From positions 16,518,667-16,582,666 of the forward strand of contig CM048842.1 in assembly GCA_026545765.1 (NCBI GenBank): a DNA stretch of 64,000 nucleotides, given 5' to 3'. Made by a program: the position numbers and the translations under genes. Below the pieces are notes generated by a model. The model saw only the letters and a program-made list of their open reading frames with translations, was not told where the DNA came from and ran no database searches. Shown piece after piece: positions 11,958 through 22,532 of this stretch. This DNA comes from Plantago major. Taxonomy: Eukaryota; Streptophyta; Magnoliopsida; Lamiales; Plantaginaceae. The first letter of the stretch is position 1, and the number at the start of each line of letters is the position of its first letter.

Positions 11958-11967
11958 CTATTTATAG
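11958..11967 (-). promoter_or_regulatory. TATA box likely driving the antisense ORF of D
   Basis: On the minus strand CTATAAATAG is followed by GGGTTTCACC, about 470 bp upstream of the antisense ORF start at 11,487. It is well placed and canonical for a plant promoter. Transcription from it would run against the element's own genomic RNA. Confidence 0.6.
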
Positions 11968-12189
11968 AGGGTTAAATCGGAAGCCCAACCGTCACCATTT
12001 TTCGAGAATAAATCTCAATCGTAGATCGAAATTCATCCAATGGCATAGTACAACAATACCAAGTGAAATGACACATTGGTACAAAATATTTACCTTACGA
12101 TGACAAAAACATACAACCAACTTCAACATGCTCGGGAAGAGAACATTACTACACCCTCGGATGGCCAATTTATCTTCCGCCTCCGATCC

Positions 12190-12590
12190 GTGTCCTTTTT
12201 ACAAGGAAGGATGATTTATCTCACCATCACACGGACCCTCGTCCGTTCAGATGTCCCTCTCCGGACCATCCCGACAAGGTTGATAAAACTCTCCCTTTTT
12301 TACAAGGAAGGATGATTTACCTCACCATCACACGGACCCTCGTCCGTTCGGATGTCCCTCTCTGGACCATCCCGACAAGGTTGATAAAACCCTTCCCTTT
12401 TTTTTACAAGGAAGGATGATTTACCTCACCATCACACGGACCCTCGTCCATTTGGATGTCCCTCTCCGGACAATCCCGGCAAGGTTGATAAAACCCTCCC
12501 TTTTTTACAAGGAGGGTTAACCCAACTCATCATCACATGGACTCTCGTCCGTTCGGACCATCCCTTCACCTTCAAAGAGGTACAACTCCG
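12190..12590. repeat. Tandem repeat, about 102-bp unit, four copies
   Basis: The anchor TTTTACAAGGA recurs with ACAAGG at 12,201, 12,302, 12,406 and 12,507, giving spacings of 101, 104 and 101 bp. Each unit carries CACGGACCCTCGTCCGTT- and CCCGACAAGGTTGATAAAA-like stretches. It lies between the antisense-ORF promoter and the 3' LTR of D. Confidence 0.85.
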
Positions 12591-12840
12591 ACGTTCTCTG
12601 TCCACTTGATCTCGCTTACAAATACCCCTTCTTTCTTTAATTTTGTTGCACCCCGAGTCTACTTCCTCAGACTGCAACAAAAGAAAGAAAAGGGTGGGGG
12701 GGAGAGATCAAGATTAAGGACGACAAGAAGCACGGATTACACCTTTTTTCTGCTTACGAGGGACGGATTGGACCGAGAAACAAACTGTCCTCTACTTTCC
12801 ACTATAGTTCCACAACTATCTTTTACTAAGATACTTGGAA

Positions 12841-12853
12841 ACTAGGGGGCATA
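12841..12853 (+). promoter_or_regulatory. Polypurine tract of element D
   Basis: ACTAGGGGGCATA lies immediately before the LTR start. Element E has nearly the same sequence before its LTR. Confidence 0.7.
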
Positions 12854-13652
12854 TGTTGATACAGAATTATGTCCAATCCGTCATAGGCACCTTTGGAACG
12901 AATCCTAAGGCGTCCCAAATTATCTGAGGATCCGAGACACTATAATCTGACCCTAAGGTCCGACCCCTCCAATGGTCCGTAACCATGGGGTCCGATCCGG
13001 ATCCAACATGACAATCTCACAAGCAACCAAGTGGCGGCACTAGGAGGTCCGCAATAAGGTCGAATCGAGGAGTCGGACAAATTTATGGGAGTTCCCCATA
13101 GACAACCCAATACGGTCCGGACCAACCTCTTCGGACCTTGACCCACAGCAGACTGTATCAAAGCCTCTAAAACTCTCACATTAATGACTAAACTACCCCT
13201 GAAAGCCCAAAGTGAAATGGGGCAAGTGTCATTAATGGGCCATGGGCCATCAAAGCCTTGTGTCTCAATCCAGGCCTTACACTTTGCACGATCTGGTGGA
13301 ACCCTCCTAATTGGGGAGAAATCTATATATAGGGCACACACTCCCATGATAATGGCAAGCAATAATCACTTCCAAACATTGACTATTATACAGAGTAGAT
13401 CTTCAGTCACTCTTGAGTAAAGTCTCGGACCGGTTTGACACGTAGCAAACCTGGTCTACGGTCCTAACCCCCCTCCAAGCTATTTGTGCAGGTCCTTACG
13501 CATCACCTCTTACCAGTACGACGGTTCTTACGGGCTCTTACTCTTTGGTTCTTACGAGCAAGGTGGTTCTTACTCAAAGGTGGTCTAGGTACTTAGAGTG
13601 AAGGAAAGCAAGTGAAATTCATTAAGTGGTTGGGGAAATTTTACCCTCAACA
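12854..13652 (+). repeat. 3' LTR of Tat element D (about 799 bp)
   Basis: The LTR starts TGTTGATACAG and ends ACCCTCAACA, giving the TGTTGA...TCAACA inverted ends usual in Tat elements. A TATA box (CTATATATAGGG) lies at about 13,323-13,333. After the last CA the sequence changes at once to antisense-ORF coding sequence of element E. Confidence 0.82.
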
Positions 13653-14951
13653 ATTGTTTTCCTTGTGGATTTCCACCACCCACGGAACCACATTTTTGGG
13701 AAGAGGGCGCCAGTCTGTAATACTTTCCCTTAAAAACTTTGTGGGCAACCCCAACTGCTCTCATCTCCTCGCGGACTCTCCAGGCTTCAAAGCCATCCGC
13801 ACGAAGATGTATTTTTCCCACCATTTCGATCCGAGTGAGGAAATAGGATCGAAAATGAAGTTGTACGACTTCCTATTTACAAACGTATAGAAGAGGGGAT
13901 TCCCCGGACTAAAAGTTACATTGAACAACTGCTGGAAGTTTTCAAATTTGCAGGTTGCCCCTTCTTCGCGCAGAAGACCGCAAAACAAATAAGGTTCCCA
14001 AAGATTTGGGGATAACCTGGCTCGGACCAATCCCGATGTGATTCAGGATATGCTTAAACTCGGACGCGATGGGAATCTTCCATCCACAAGAGAAGGCCGC
14101 TTCATGCACGCACATGTCCAACTGGCGTATTGTAGAAGGCGTGTCCTGGCTCTGAACCATAATTTCGACGGACTCGGGAATTTCCCACTTCCGCCTCCAC
14201 TCCAGAATATCTTCAGGCTTCACCTTGGACGGACAGGTGGGTAGCAAACCATCCGCATTAAGTTCACCATATGGGTCTGCGATTATGACAGCAGACGCAG
14301 GACGAGGGAATTTAGTCCGCGCCGCCTGAGCTTCGCGACCCGCGGCTAGTGGTGGATTAGGTTGAGCGGGCACTCTAGGGTGCAAAATAATCCGAAGATT
14401 GTTACGCCCAGAGCGTCCCCGTGGGCAGGCAGCTTGAGAGGCTTCCTCCTCGTCATCTTCCTCTTCTTCTCCTTCTTCCTCCTCTTCTTCTCCAACTTCG
14501 TATCTCCCGGATGTACTTGGATTGGTCGGACATGTTTCCATCACAACACGGTCCTCCTCCCCAGCCTCGAACATCTCTATATCATCCGCCCCACGATCAG
14601 TGTCATATCCTTGTTCTGCCCGAGGCATACTCCTACGAGCAGGCATGCCACCACTGCCAATGGTCCGGGATTGAACCCGTACCCTTGTTCTCGCAACATT
14701 CGTCCGGTTACTCATAGCTTCATTCCGAGTAGTGGCAGTGCCACGGGCCCCATGCCCAACATCTGAGTCTTCAGAAGAGCGAACTCCACACCGTCCGCGT
14801 TGCGTACCTCCACAGGAAGTCTGTTCTGCGGAATCTCCAACTTCGGGTGGTCTGACACGGATGAGGTTACCATAACAGAGTCGGACCCTTCGATTATTCC
14901 ATCATCATAGTCTTGAACTTTGTGTTGGTTCTGACTATCGCTCCCAGACAT
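13653..14951 (-). pseudogene. Antisense ORF (aORF) of Tat element E, N-terminal part
   Basis: Minus-strand coding region starting MSGSDSQNQHK at 14,951, nearly the same N-terminus as in D (MSESDSQNRS). It continues with an acidic tract (EEEEEEGEEEEDDEEE, about 14,455-14,500) and the Transposase_28-like domain with GIGPSQVIPKSLG and KWWEKYIFVRMALK (about 13,780-14,050). The remainder is separated by insertion of D at 13,652. Comparison of the two aORFs shows conservation of the N-terminus and central domain, while the linker varies. A fossil with a few breaks. Confidence 0.78.
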
Positions 14952-15327
14952 CCTAGGGCACAAGGAAACGGATCAGAAAATGATGTTGTGGTCGTCCGAG
15001 AGTTCGTTTATGTATCTTATTAAGTTCAATTATCCGAAGACATCCTACTTTATTGGGTGTTCCTATGGGTCATTCTTTCCTACCTACTGGCACCTAACTT
15101 GTCGCACAAGACCGTGCCACAAGGGAATTATATGTGCCAATTGGCACTGTTATCTACCACACGAGGCAAGGCAATAAGGATCTCAAAAAAACTACTAGCG
15201 CTATAATCTACCATACATGGCACATTTACAGTTCCAATCTACAAGTCATATCTAAAACACACTTGTTCTTCTACTTATAGTTCCACAACTATCTTATACT
15301 AAGATACTTGGAAACTAGAGGGGCATA
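14952..15327 (+). other. Spacer and polypurine tract of element E
   Basis: Noncoding interval between the aORF start and the LTR. It ends with ACTAGAGGGGCATA (about 15,314-15,327), closely similar to the tract in D, and shares the preceding words CTAAGATACTTGGAAAC. The 100-bp tandem repeats of D are absent here. Confidence 0.65.
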
Positions 15328-16193
15328 TGTTGATGCGGATATATGTTCAATCCGTTAAGGGCGCCGTAGAGCGTCCTAGAGCACATCAAGGCTAGAATGG
15401 CCAAATTATGTAATTGTCCGACCTTGAGAAGTCCGCCTTGAGGAAACCCTTCCTGGTCAACCAGTACACTCAGGTCAATACATCTTTTCAGCTAGTCCGA
15501 CCTAGCTGGGGGCATGACCTCAGAACTCGACAAAGGATCACATATCCAACATTGTCAGGATGCCAAACAGACCGGACGAGATAAGCTCGGACGCCACCTT
15601 AACAATAAGACCAAACGTATATATTGGAACCTCCAAGGTACTTCCGAGCAGCTTGTGTCTCGGACCGTCACTGAGTTACCTAGGAACAGACCAACTCAAC
15701 AGAGCTCGGATCATTCTAAAGGTCTCACACGGACACATCAGCGAGAATAGTACTCTGAGAGGTAAAAGGACCAATCTACCCTCCCAAACCCATCTAATGG
15801 TGTTGGACATTCACATACTATTGGGCCATGGACCAAGGGAGCATTGTTGTCCAAATCTTGTACATACACTTGGCATCATCTTATGAGCTACCTCATAAGT
15901 ACATGATAACTATAAATATAGCACAAGATTCCATACATTGAAGTAAGTCAACTCATATCATAACTTCCCTCATAATTACTACATTGAGAACTTTCTATTC
16001 TCTCTTGAGTAAAGTCTCTTTCCGGTTTGACACTAGCAAACCGGGTTACCCTTCTAACTCCCCCCCCCCCCCCGAGTCCTTTCAGGTGCTCCAGCTCGGA
16101 TAGAGCTCTTAGGACGGACATCAAGTTGGAGGCGGATCTTAGATTAGGGACTTGTAGTAGTTTAGTTAGTGTTTGAGACTCAACCCCTCAGCA
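15328..16193 (+). repeat. LTR of Tat element E (about 866 bp)
   Basis: It starts TGTTGATGCGG after the polypurine tract and ends near CCCCTCAGCA. A TATA box (ACTATAAATATAG) lies at about 15,910-15,920 and a poly-C run at about 16,060. The 3' edge is blurred because it abuts a truncated Copia LTR. Confidence 0.72.
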
Positions 16194-17618
16194 GACTTAT
16201 CTTAGCTCAGAAAGGTAAGTTGTACTCTTAGTTCACTTGAACATTGTAAAAGAGGAAGCTTACTGAGTATGTTAGTCTAGCAAATCTTGTATAGGATGTT
16301 AGGTCTCTGAATGTATATCTTTGAAGAAGACCAAGAAGGAAGAATCCAGCAGAAGAACTCATTCGTTGAAGATTAGAAGACTGCACAAGATTGTTGAAGA
16401 CTAAGGAAAAGTGTCTCCTCAGATACCTTGGCTCAGATACTTGAAGAAACTAAGTGTCTGGAAGACAAACATTTCAATAGGTTTCTGATGCACTTTAGGT
16501 CACTGAGAAAGGACTTGCAAAGCCTCAGAAAGCTTCCATTGTTCCGTTGACACTACAGGACAAAAGTTAGTACAGTGCATTAATTACGCAGACATAGATG
16601 TCTGAGCAAAAGAGGAAATCTTTGTAAAGAGACAAAGCTCACTGCCATATTAACATCATATATCGTTAGTTTGAATTTCATTGTGCCTAACGGATACTAA
16701 TTCAAACGGCATGATTTTGAACTATAAATATCACCATTTAGAATGCTTGAAGGATACACTTACACCTTAGACTGAACATCAATTGCGATATACTTTCAAG
16801 CATACAAGCCTTCTGCCTACTTACTCTCTAGCTTACTGTTGCGACTGAAGCACTTGAATTCTAAGTAGCACAAAAGTTCTAAGTGTCCCGATCATTAACA
16901 AGAATTGAATATTGTGAAGGAGTTGAATTCAAAAGATATAGTTGCGACTAATATCGGAGATTCATTCTCTTGAACAAAATCAAGACTTGGATCAGTAGAG
17001 AATAAGCTACCATACATAGAAAAGTGTATTAAGTAAGCTTGATTCTACAGAGCACTCCTACATAACTGTAGAAGTTATTAAGAGCCTGCTCACCTGACAA
17101 ACTACCATAACCAAACACCAATAGGCGTTGAGCATAGAAAGTACTTAGTTTGGGAAACTAATGAATAGCTCAAAGGTTACTGAGTAGAGGAAGTACTTGG
17201 TTGGGAAAACCAGGGAACAACTCAGGGGGAACACTTGGTTGCAAACCTCGTGTTAAAGGGATCAAGAGATAGGACTTTGTAAGGGGAACTCAATATCTTA
17301 TTTTAGTGGATTCAAGTCCTGAGAAAGGGCGAGTGGATTAGTTAAAGGATTATGCCACCTTCAGATACCACTATAAAGCTTTGTGTTATTTACTTACTGC
17401 ACTTACTTACTGCGTTATTTATTACTTGCTGAGTACTTACACACATTATAGCTTGCTGAGCACGTGCACTTATATGAAAAGACTTCCGCTCTCTGAGATT
17501 AAGTATCAGATACCTTCACAGATATCTGAGAAACTATTTTATCGTAAAAAGTTTGAAAAGACTATTCACCCCCTCCCCCCCCCCCTAGTCTTTTACTTTA
17601 TCGTTATCTGGACCAACA
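16194..17618 (+). repeat. 5' LTR of element F
   Basis: Homologous to the LTR of C from GACTTATCTTAGCTC onward, ending TCTGGACCAACA. TATA box ACTATAAATATC near 16,722 and a poly-C run near 17,570-17,586. The missing first part fits an insertion of E at this point, with the remainder outside the window. Confidence 0.82.
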
Positions 17619-17620
17619 AA

Positions 17621-17632
17621 TGGTATCAGAGC
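17621..17632 (+). promoter_or_regulatory. Primer binding site of element F
   Basis: TGGTATCAGAGC, two bases after the LTR end, is the standard initiator-Met tRNA primer site of plant Copia elements. Confidence 0.9.
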
Positions 17633-17736
17633 AGGAGGTTCCCAAGCCTTCTGCACTGAACGTAGATCCTAGATAAGTGCACACTAACCGCTTACCACCT
17701 GCACTTGATTTGTTTGTTTAGTGTGTCTACTGCAGG

Positions 17737-18330
17737 ATGTCTTTAAACGATGCTCCAGTTCTCAAGCCAGAGAACTACGAAAAATGGAAGAACAACATGA
17801 TGCTTCACCTGGAAGCTATCGTTGATTTAGATGATCGAAGTGAAAAAGAATGGCCCCATAGTCATTCGACAAGAAAAGCAAGTCATTGAAGTTTCAAATG
17901 GTCGAGACAAGGAACCTGCTGACACATATGCTGCTGGTTCCTCCACTTCATCTTGTATAACTCCGAGTGCAAGACCAATAGGTGAAATTGCCTATGAACC
18001 AAAGCCCAGACATCTCTGGACATCTGAGGATTCCAAGATAAACAAGCTAGATGGTCAACCAAGAAACATCATCATACGTTCTACTCCGACCACATACAAT
18101 GCAAACTGTGGTGTGCAAAGACGGCAAAAGAGGCCTGGTCCCTGATTGAAGAAATCTGTGTCGGCACTGAGAAAACCAAGGAAAACACGTTTGAAGTTTT
18201 GAAGCTCAAATTCCAAAACTTCAAACAAGGTCCCACTAATACTCTTGAATAACTTGATTTCAGGTTTACAACACTGATGAGTGAAATGGCTGCACTTGGT
18301 GAAAGTGAGAGATATTCTAACTCTGAAAAG
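17737..18330 (+). pseudogene. gag: gag of element F, first part
   Basis: Starts MSLNDAPVLKPENYEKWKNN, matching the gag start in A (60,242) and B (37,715). It continues with the segment PRHLWTSEDSKINKLDGQPR and the FKQGP..LDFRFTTLMSEMA region of the UBN2-like Gag domain. The frame is interrupted at 18,331 by the solo LTR H and resumes after it. Gag would build the particle in the cytoplasm. A fossil with a few breaks. Confidence 0.82.
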
Positions 18331-18335
18331 GTTAA

Positions 18336-19886
18336 TGTTAGGAATATTTGTTTAGATTTTGATCAACAACCTAATGGCTTATCTTAGCTCAGAAAGGTGC
18401 TTAGTACTCTTGGTTCACTTGAACATTGTAAAAGAGGAAAATCACTAAGAATGTTAGTCTAGCAAATCTTGTATAGGATGTTAGGTCTCTGAATGTAATT
18501 TTTATTTATTTGAAGAAGACGAAGAAGGAAGCATCCAAGTAAAGGAATTCATTTCCAGAAGACTGAAGTTTGCTCAAGATTGCTGAAGACTAAGGAGAAA
18601 AGTCTCCTCAGATATCTATGTCCAGAAACCTTGAGTCAACAAGTGTTTTGATTAAACAAGTTACTCAAAGGATATCTGAGAACACAAGTGTACTGAGTAA
18701 GGAACGTGTCAAGTCTCAGAAAGCTTCACGTATCCGTTGAGACAACAGGACAAATATAGTACAATGCATTTATTGCTCGGACAAAAATGTCTGCACAAAA
18801 GCAGAAGTCTCTGAAGAAGAAGACAAAGAACTCTGCAGTACTATATACAGATATCAATAGTTTGAATTTGAATTGAGCCTAACGGATACTATTCAAACGG
18901 ATTCAAATTCAACTATAAATATCACCACTTAGAATGCTTGAAAACACACCTTGAACTTACACTGAAACTACACACGAACTTTCAACTTACTGAATATCTT
19001 CAAGTGATCTCTCAAGCATACAAGCTTTCTTACTACTTACCTTCTAGCTTTCTGTTGCGACTAAAGCTCTAGAACTCTAAGTAGTATACAAGTTCTAAGT
19101 GTCCTAATCCTTAACAAGCATTGCTATTTGTAAAGGAGTTGAATCAAAAGATCAAGTATCTAAGATTCATTCTCTAGAACATTTAACATAGACTTGGGTC
19201 AGTAAAGAACAAGTTACCATACATTCTGAAGTGTATTGAGTAATCTTGATTCTATAGAGCTTTCTGAAATAACTGTGTAAGTTATAAAGAAGCTCACCTA
19301 ACAAACTACCTTAACCACACACCAACAGGCGTGGAGTACAGGAAGTACTTAGTTTGGGAAACTAAGGAACAACTCCAAGGTTATTGAGCACAGGAAGTAC
19401 TTAGTTTTGGAAACTAAGGAATAGCTCAAAGGGTTCTGAGTAGAGGAAGTACTTGGCTCAGATAGCTGGAAAACAACTCAGGGGGAAACATTTGGTTGGG
19501 AACCAAGTGTTACAGGAATCGAGAGATAGGATATTTGTAAGGATACCTCATTTATCTATCTTAGTGGATTCTAGGTCTGAGAAAGGCCTAAGTGGATTAG
19601 TTGAAGGATTACGCCACCTTCAGATACCACTATAATTTGTTGTGTTATTTACTTACTGCATTTACCTTGCTTTATTCATCTTGTTAATTATTTACACACT
19701 TTCACTCTGTTGAGCACGTGCACTTATCATAGAAAGTCTTCCGCTCTCTGAAATTAAGTATCAGATATCTTCACAGATATCTGAGAAACTGTGTCAGATA
19801 TCTGAGAAACTATGTTTATTGATAAAAGTTTTAAAAGACTATTCACCCCCCCCCCCCCCCCACCCCTCTAGTCTTTTAGACAAACA
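18336..19886 (+). repeat. Solo LTR H, Sirevirus-like, with 5-bp target duplication
   Basis: It starts TGTTAGGAATATTTG and ends GACAAACA; flanking GTTAA occurs at 18,331-18,335 and 19,887-19,891. The gag of F is colinear across the site once the LTR is ignored, showing a clean insertion. No internal element sequence is present, so this is a solo LTR, probably left by recombination between the two LTRs of a complete element. TATA box near 18,911; long poly-C run near 19,846-19,868. The end is a slightly shorter version of that in C, F, A and B. Confidence 0.88.
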
Positions 19887-19891
19887 GTTAA

Positions 19892-20375
19892 GAGTATCAT
19901 GAGAAGTTTGAATCAAAACTGGGAACACACTCAGTACTTCTACTTCAACCAAGGAATGCCTAAAATCACTCCAGTGGAGCTTTTCTCACACTTGGCAACT
20001 GTCAATTATGAGACAAAGCAAAGAGGACATATGGCTGCTGAAACATTGCAGAATGTTGCTCTATTAACTCAAGGTACTTTTGAAAAGAAGGATACCAAAG
20101 AGGTGACTGAGGAAAATGCTCTTGCTTTAAAGCATATGAGAAAACACATCAGTCAGGAGATTGAAAGAAGAAGGGCCAAAGAGAAGCTGAAAAAGCATCT
20201 AGGTCCCAACTATCACCAGTACAAAAGTATGCAATTGACTGACTCGCTGAACAAGCCTGATCAACAAGCATCGAGTACTGGGGGAGCAGAAATCGAAAAC
20301 GATATCTGTTTCTATTGTCAGAAACCTGGTCACTTTAAAAGAGACTACCCAACTTACAACAAGCTAAAGACAGGA
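19892..20375 (+). pseudogene. gag: gag of element F, middle part with zinc knuckle region
   Basis: Reads [30 protein letters not shown], an acidic/basic helical stretch ([14 protein letters not shown]) and then [11 protein letters not shown], the retroviral-type CX2CX4HX4C knuckle region that binds RNA. The same order is seen in A at 59,200-59,731. It is followed directly by the TA microsatellite. A broken fossil. Confidence 0.82.
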
Positions 20376-20378
20376 AAC

Positions 20379-20447
<69 letters not shown>

Positions 20448-20498
20448 GTATGTATATATATATATATATATGTATGTATATATATATATGTATGTATA

Positions 20499-20585
<87 letters not shown>

Positions 20586-20590
20586 ACATA
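20379..20590. repeat. TA-rich microsatellite
   Basis: About 210 bp of (TA)n with interspersed CATA, TGTA and TATG steps. It produces long Tyr-Ile open frames on both strands that are not genes. Confidence 0.95.
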
Positions 20591-21450
20591 CCTGCCGGGA
20601 CATAGGCAAAATATCCACTAATTCAAAGAGGATTTACAAAACTTAGGTTCAAGACTTTCTCAAGATCGAAATCTTGAACTGCAAAGCTAAACAAATCAGA
20701 ATAGTGCTACCTATTCAATAGCTACAGATCTAGACAAGTCTAGATGATCGAGATACTATCCCTATCCAACTGATAGCTACAAAGTCTAGCAAGAGTGACA
20801 GGTACAAAGACTAGAAGATGTATAAACTGTATGCTAAGAATGCTTCTAGTCTGCTTAAACTTGATACTCTTCAATCTGCCCTTGGTGTTGTATTTATAGC
20901 TGAGTTTATTCAACCAAGGTCAGATCTTGATTTCTTTCAATGCTTATCATATCTTTGATATCTTGCTTTTCCATAGTCTTTTTGATCTTCTTTCCTTAAG
21001 CACTTTGAGCTGAGCAAGGCTTCTCTCTTTTTTCCAAGTCTCCAGAATCTTCTTGATTTGCTTTCCATAATTCTCATCTCTTTGCTTTCACACCGCAGGA
21101 ACTGTTATGTTAGCTGTTGATGTAACAATGTACAAATCAATGAATCTTCTATATATAACATGTCAATAATCGATTCCAGATCTTCTTTCCACATTTGTCC
21201 TCATCTTCAAAAGTCTTGTTGAGATATTTTTTCCAGAAAATCTTTTTCTTCAATCTTTTCTTTAAATAGACCAATCTATTTAAGACTCTTTTAGATCTCC
21301 TAAATCTTGGACCTGTTGACACAGAAAACCAAACCTAACGAACTAGGTTAAATATTAGTGAAGAAGGCAATATTACAATAATGCCACGCATAGTAAAAAC
21401 TGGACGGCTAAGTTCACTGCTGATGTAACATTGTACAGAACAGTGAACTT
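20591..21450 (-). other. Unassigned insert in gag of F, possibly a minus-strand LTR fragment
   Basis: About 860 bp that interrupts gag and is not shared with A or B. On the minus strand it has a TATA-like CTATAAATAC (near 20,890-20,900). A motif of the form TGATGTAACAnTGTACA occurs twice (about 21,117-21,133 and 21,411-21,427). There are many CTTTTCC/TCTTG words but no coding capacity. The features fit LTR promoter sequence of another retroelement, but I could not find TG...CA borders or a duplication. Confidence 0.4.
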
Positions 21451-22108
21451 TCAGTTGCTGACAAAGGAAAGGCAGTCGCGACCAAACCTTGGAGGGAAAA
21501 ACAAGTCCCAAAGAAATCTGATTGGAAAGTTCTTGTAAAGGAACAATACATTGAAAAGTGTAAACCAACCACAGTGCTACGTCTCTCAGAAAGGGAAGAT
21601 TGCTGGAGCTGGCAAATTCTCTAATGTCACATTTTCTGGAAAGAAAGATGACCCAGAGACTAGTAAGGCTGCTGAGAGAAGATCTCAGTCGGTACCACGT
21701 GTTCAAAATGGCATTAGCTATAAAGTCTTCGGGAAACAACTTGCTCATGATTACAAAGTAGAGCAAGAACGATGGATGAAATCTAGGGTTGCTCACAACA
21801 ATCATCAGAAGTGGAAGAAAGAACAAACCACAAGCAATCTGAATGCCAGGGCTAGAAGGAATGTGACAAGGAAAGCTAAGTTCGCTGAAAAGCAGACTCA
21901 GCAACCTGACAGGTCTCTGAAAGCACCACGAGGAGCACTAAGGAACACACCAAGAAGGAAAATAGTTCTTGATAATAATGATACTAGTCATTTACCTAGA
22001 ATTCCTCCTTATGTTCCTGTTAGAGAAAAGACTGTCCCTAAGAAATTCATACAAATGTGGATTCCTACTAGGAGATACTTTAGTCTAGATGGTTCATTGT
22101 TGGAATGA
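21451..22108 (+). pseudogene. gag: gag C-terminal region of element F
   Basis: Reads DKGKAVATKP-like sequence, then QCYVSQKGKIAGAGKF, NLNARARRNVTRKAKFAEK and FIQMWIPTRRYF. It is homologous to A at 57,781-58,366. This basic region lies between the zinc knuckle/coiled coil and protease in this family. Pol sequence does not follow here. A fossil. Confidence 0.75.
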
Positions 22109-22140
22109 GAACCTAACTTCATGTATCATGTTTTGTGCAG

Positions 22141-22532
22141 AGTGAAGTGATGAGTTGTCCGAGTGTCGTTCTCGAAAGACTTGACTAAGCTTTGTTTGCA
22201 AATGCAAGTTAAGCTAATCGACTAGAAAGCAAGTCAACAAAGTTATGTTAGAAGTTTTGGTTTAAAAAACATACGCAACTCAGTGTTTGTTATGAAAGAC
22301 CTAACCAATCAACACTAAACAATCCCCCCATAAACAATCATACAAAGAACGCTTTGCTTTATATCTATAAAGAAACACAGGTCGGTGGTAAGTAAATAGA
22401 TCATGATAGCAAGTAGGGCAACAAGTAGAAGCGACAATTGAAAGTAATCATTTTTAATTGAAATAGTAGAGTCATCAATTCTACCAAACCAAGCATTTGC
22501 GGACAATGGGTTCTGCAATACGAAATTAACCA
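22141..22532 (-). other. Orphan minus-strand sequence: possible LTR edge with polypurine tract
   Basis: Read on the minus strand, ATGGGGGGA (about 22,324-22,332) is followed by TGTTTAGTGTTGATTGG, the look of a polypurine tract and LTR start. The 73-codon open frame before it (22,315-22,533) carries a hydrophobic run (LSLLLVALLAIMIYLL) but matches nothing I recognise. Element A is inserted at its right edge, and the same sequence should continue after 61,959. Interpretation is weak. Confidence 0.3.
22528..22532. repeat. Left target-site duplication of element A
   Basis: AACCA immediately before the LTR; the partner lies at 61,955-61,959 after the other LTR. Confidence 0.88.

Larger units (their letters stand above)
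5826..13652 (+). mobile_element. Element D: Ty3/Gypsy Tat/Retand-type, 3' part
   Basis: The plus-strand end of integrase is followed by a long spacer, an antisense ORF on the minus strand (8,445-11,487), tandem repeats, a polypurine tract and a 3' LTR. That layout is the one described for the Tat/Retand branch of plant Gypsy elements. The 5' part is beyond the window, cut off by element C. At its 3' end, sequence of a second Tat antisense ORF begins at once (13,653), so D lies inside element E. Coding parts are broken. Confidence 0.85.
13653..16193 (+). mobile_element. Element E: second Tat/Retand-type element, 3' end
   Basis: A partial antisense ORF (13,653-14,951, minus strand), a spacer, a polypurine tract and an LTR of a second Tat element lie in the same orientation as D. 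It is diverged from D but clearly related. D is inserted in its antisense ORF. At its right end the sequence changes near 16,193 to an internal part of a Sirevirus LTR (element F), consistent with E having inserted in F's 5' LTR. Confidence 0.78.
16194..22140 (+). mobile_element. Element F: Sirevirus-like Copia, 5' part, with insertions
   Basis: Plus-strand element of the same family as A, B and C: a 5' LTR (missing its first 50 or so bases at this locus), primer site, gag in pieces and the start of the protease region. A solo LTR of the same family (18,336-19,886) and another insert (about 20,379-21,450) interrupt gag. Homology to the family fades near 22,140, before pol. A fossil with several breaks. 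Confidence 0.8.

Noticed and set aside
12190-12590. CRISPR-like array
   Set aside because: Units are tandem copies of about 102 bp without unique spacers, in plant retroelement DNA.
14362-14766. 134-codon plus-strand frame with hydrophobic Leu/Phe run
   Set aside because: It lies opposite the Glu-rich part of the Tat antisense ORF; the hydrophobic run is only the complement of GAG/GAA codons.
20335-20646. Several Tyr-Ile-rich open frames on both strands
   Set aside because: They are translations of the TA microsatellite and have no gene features.
22109-22140. Very short intron at the gag-protease junction (GTAAATGAGAACC..TGTGCAG)
   Set aside because: About 40 bp in the family copies, too short for a plant intron, and not well conserved at the borders.
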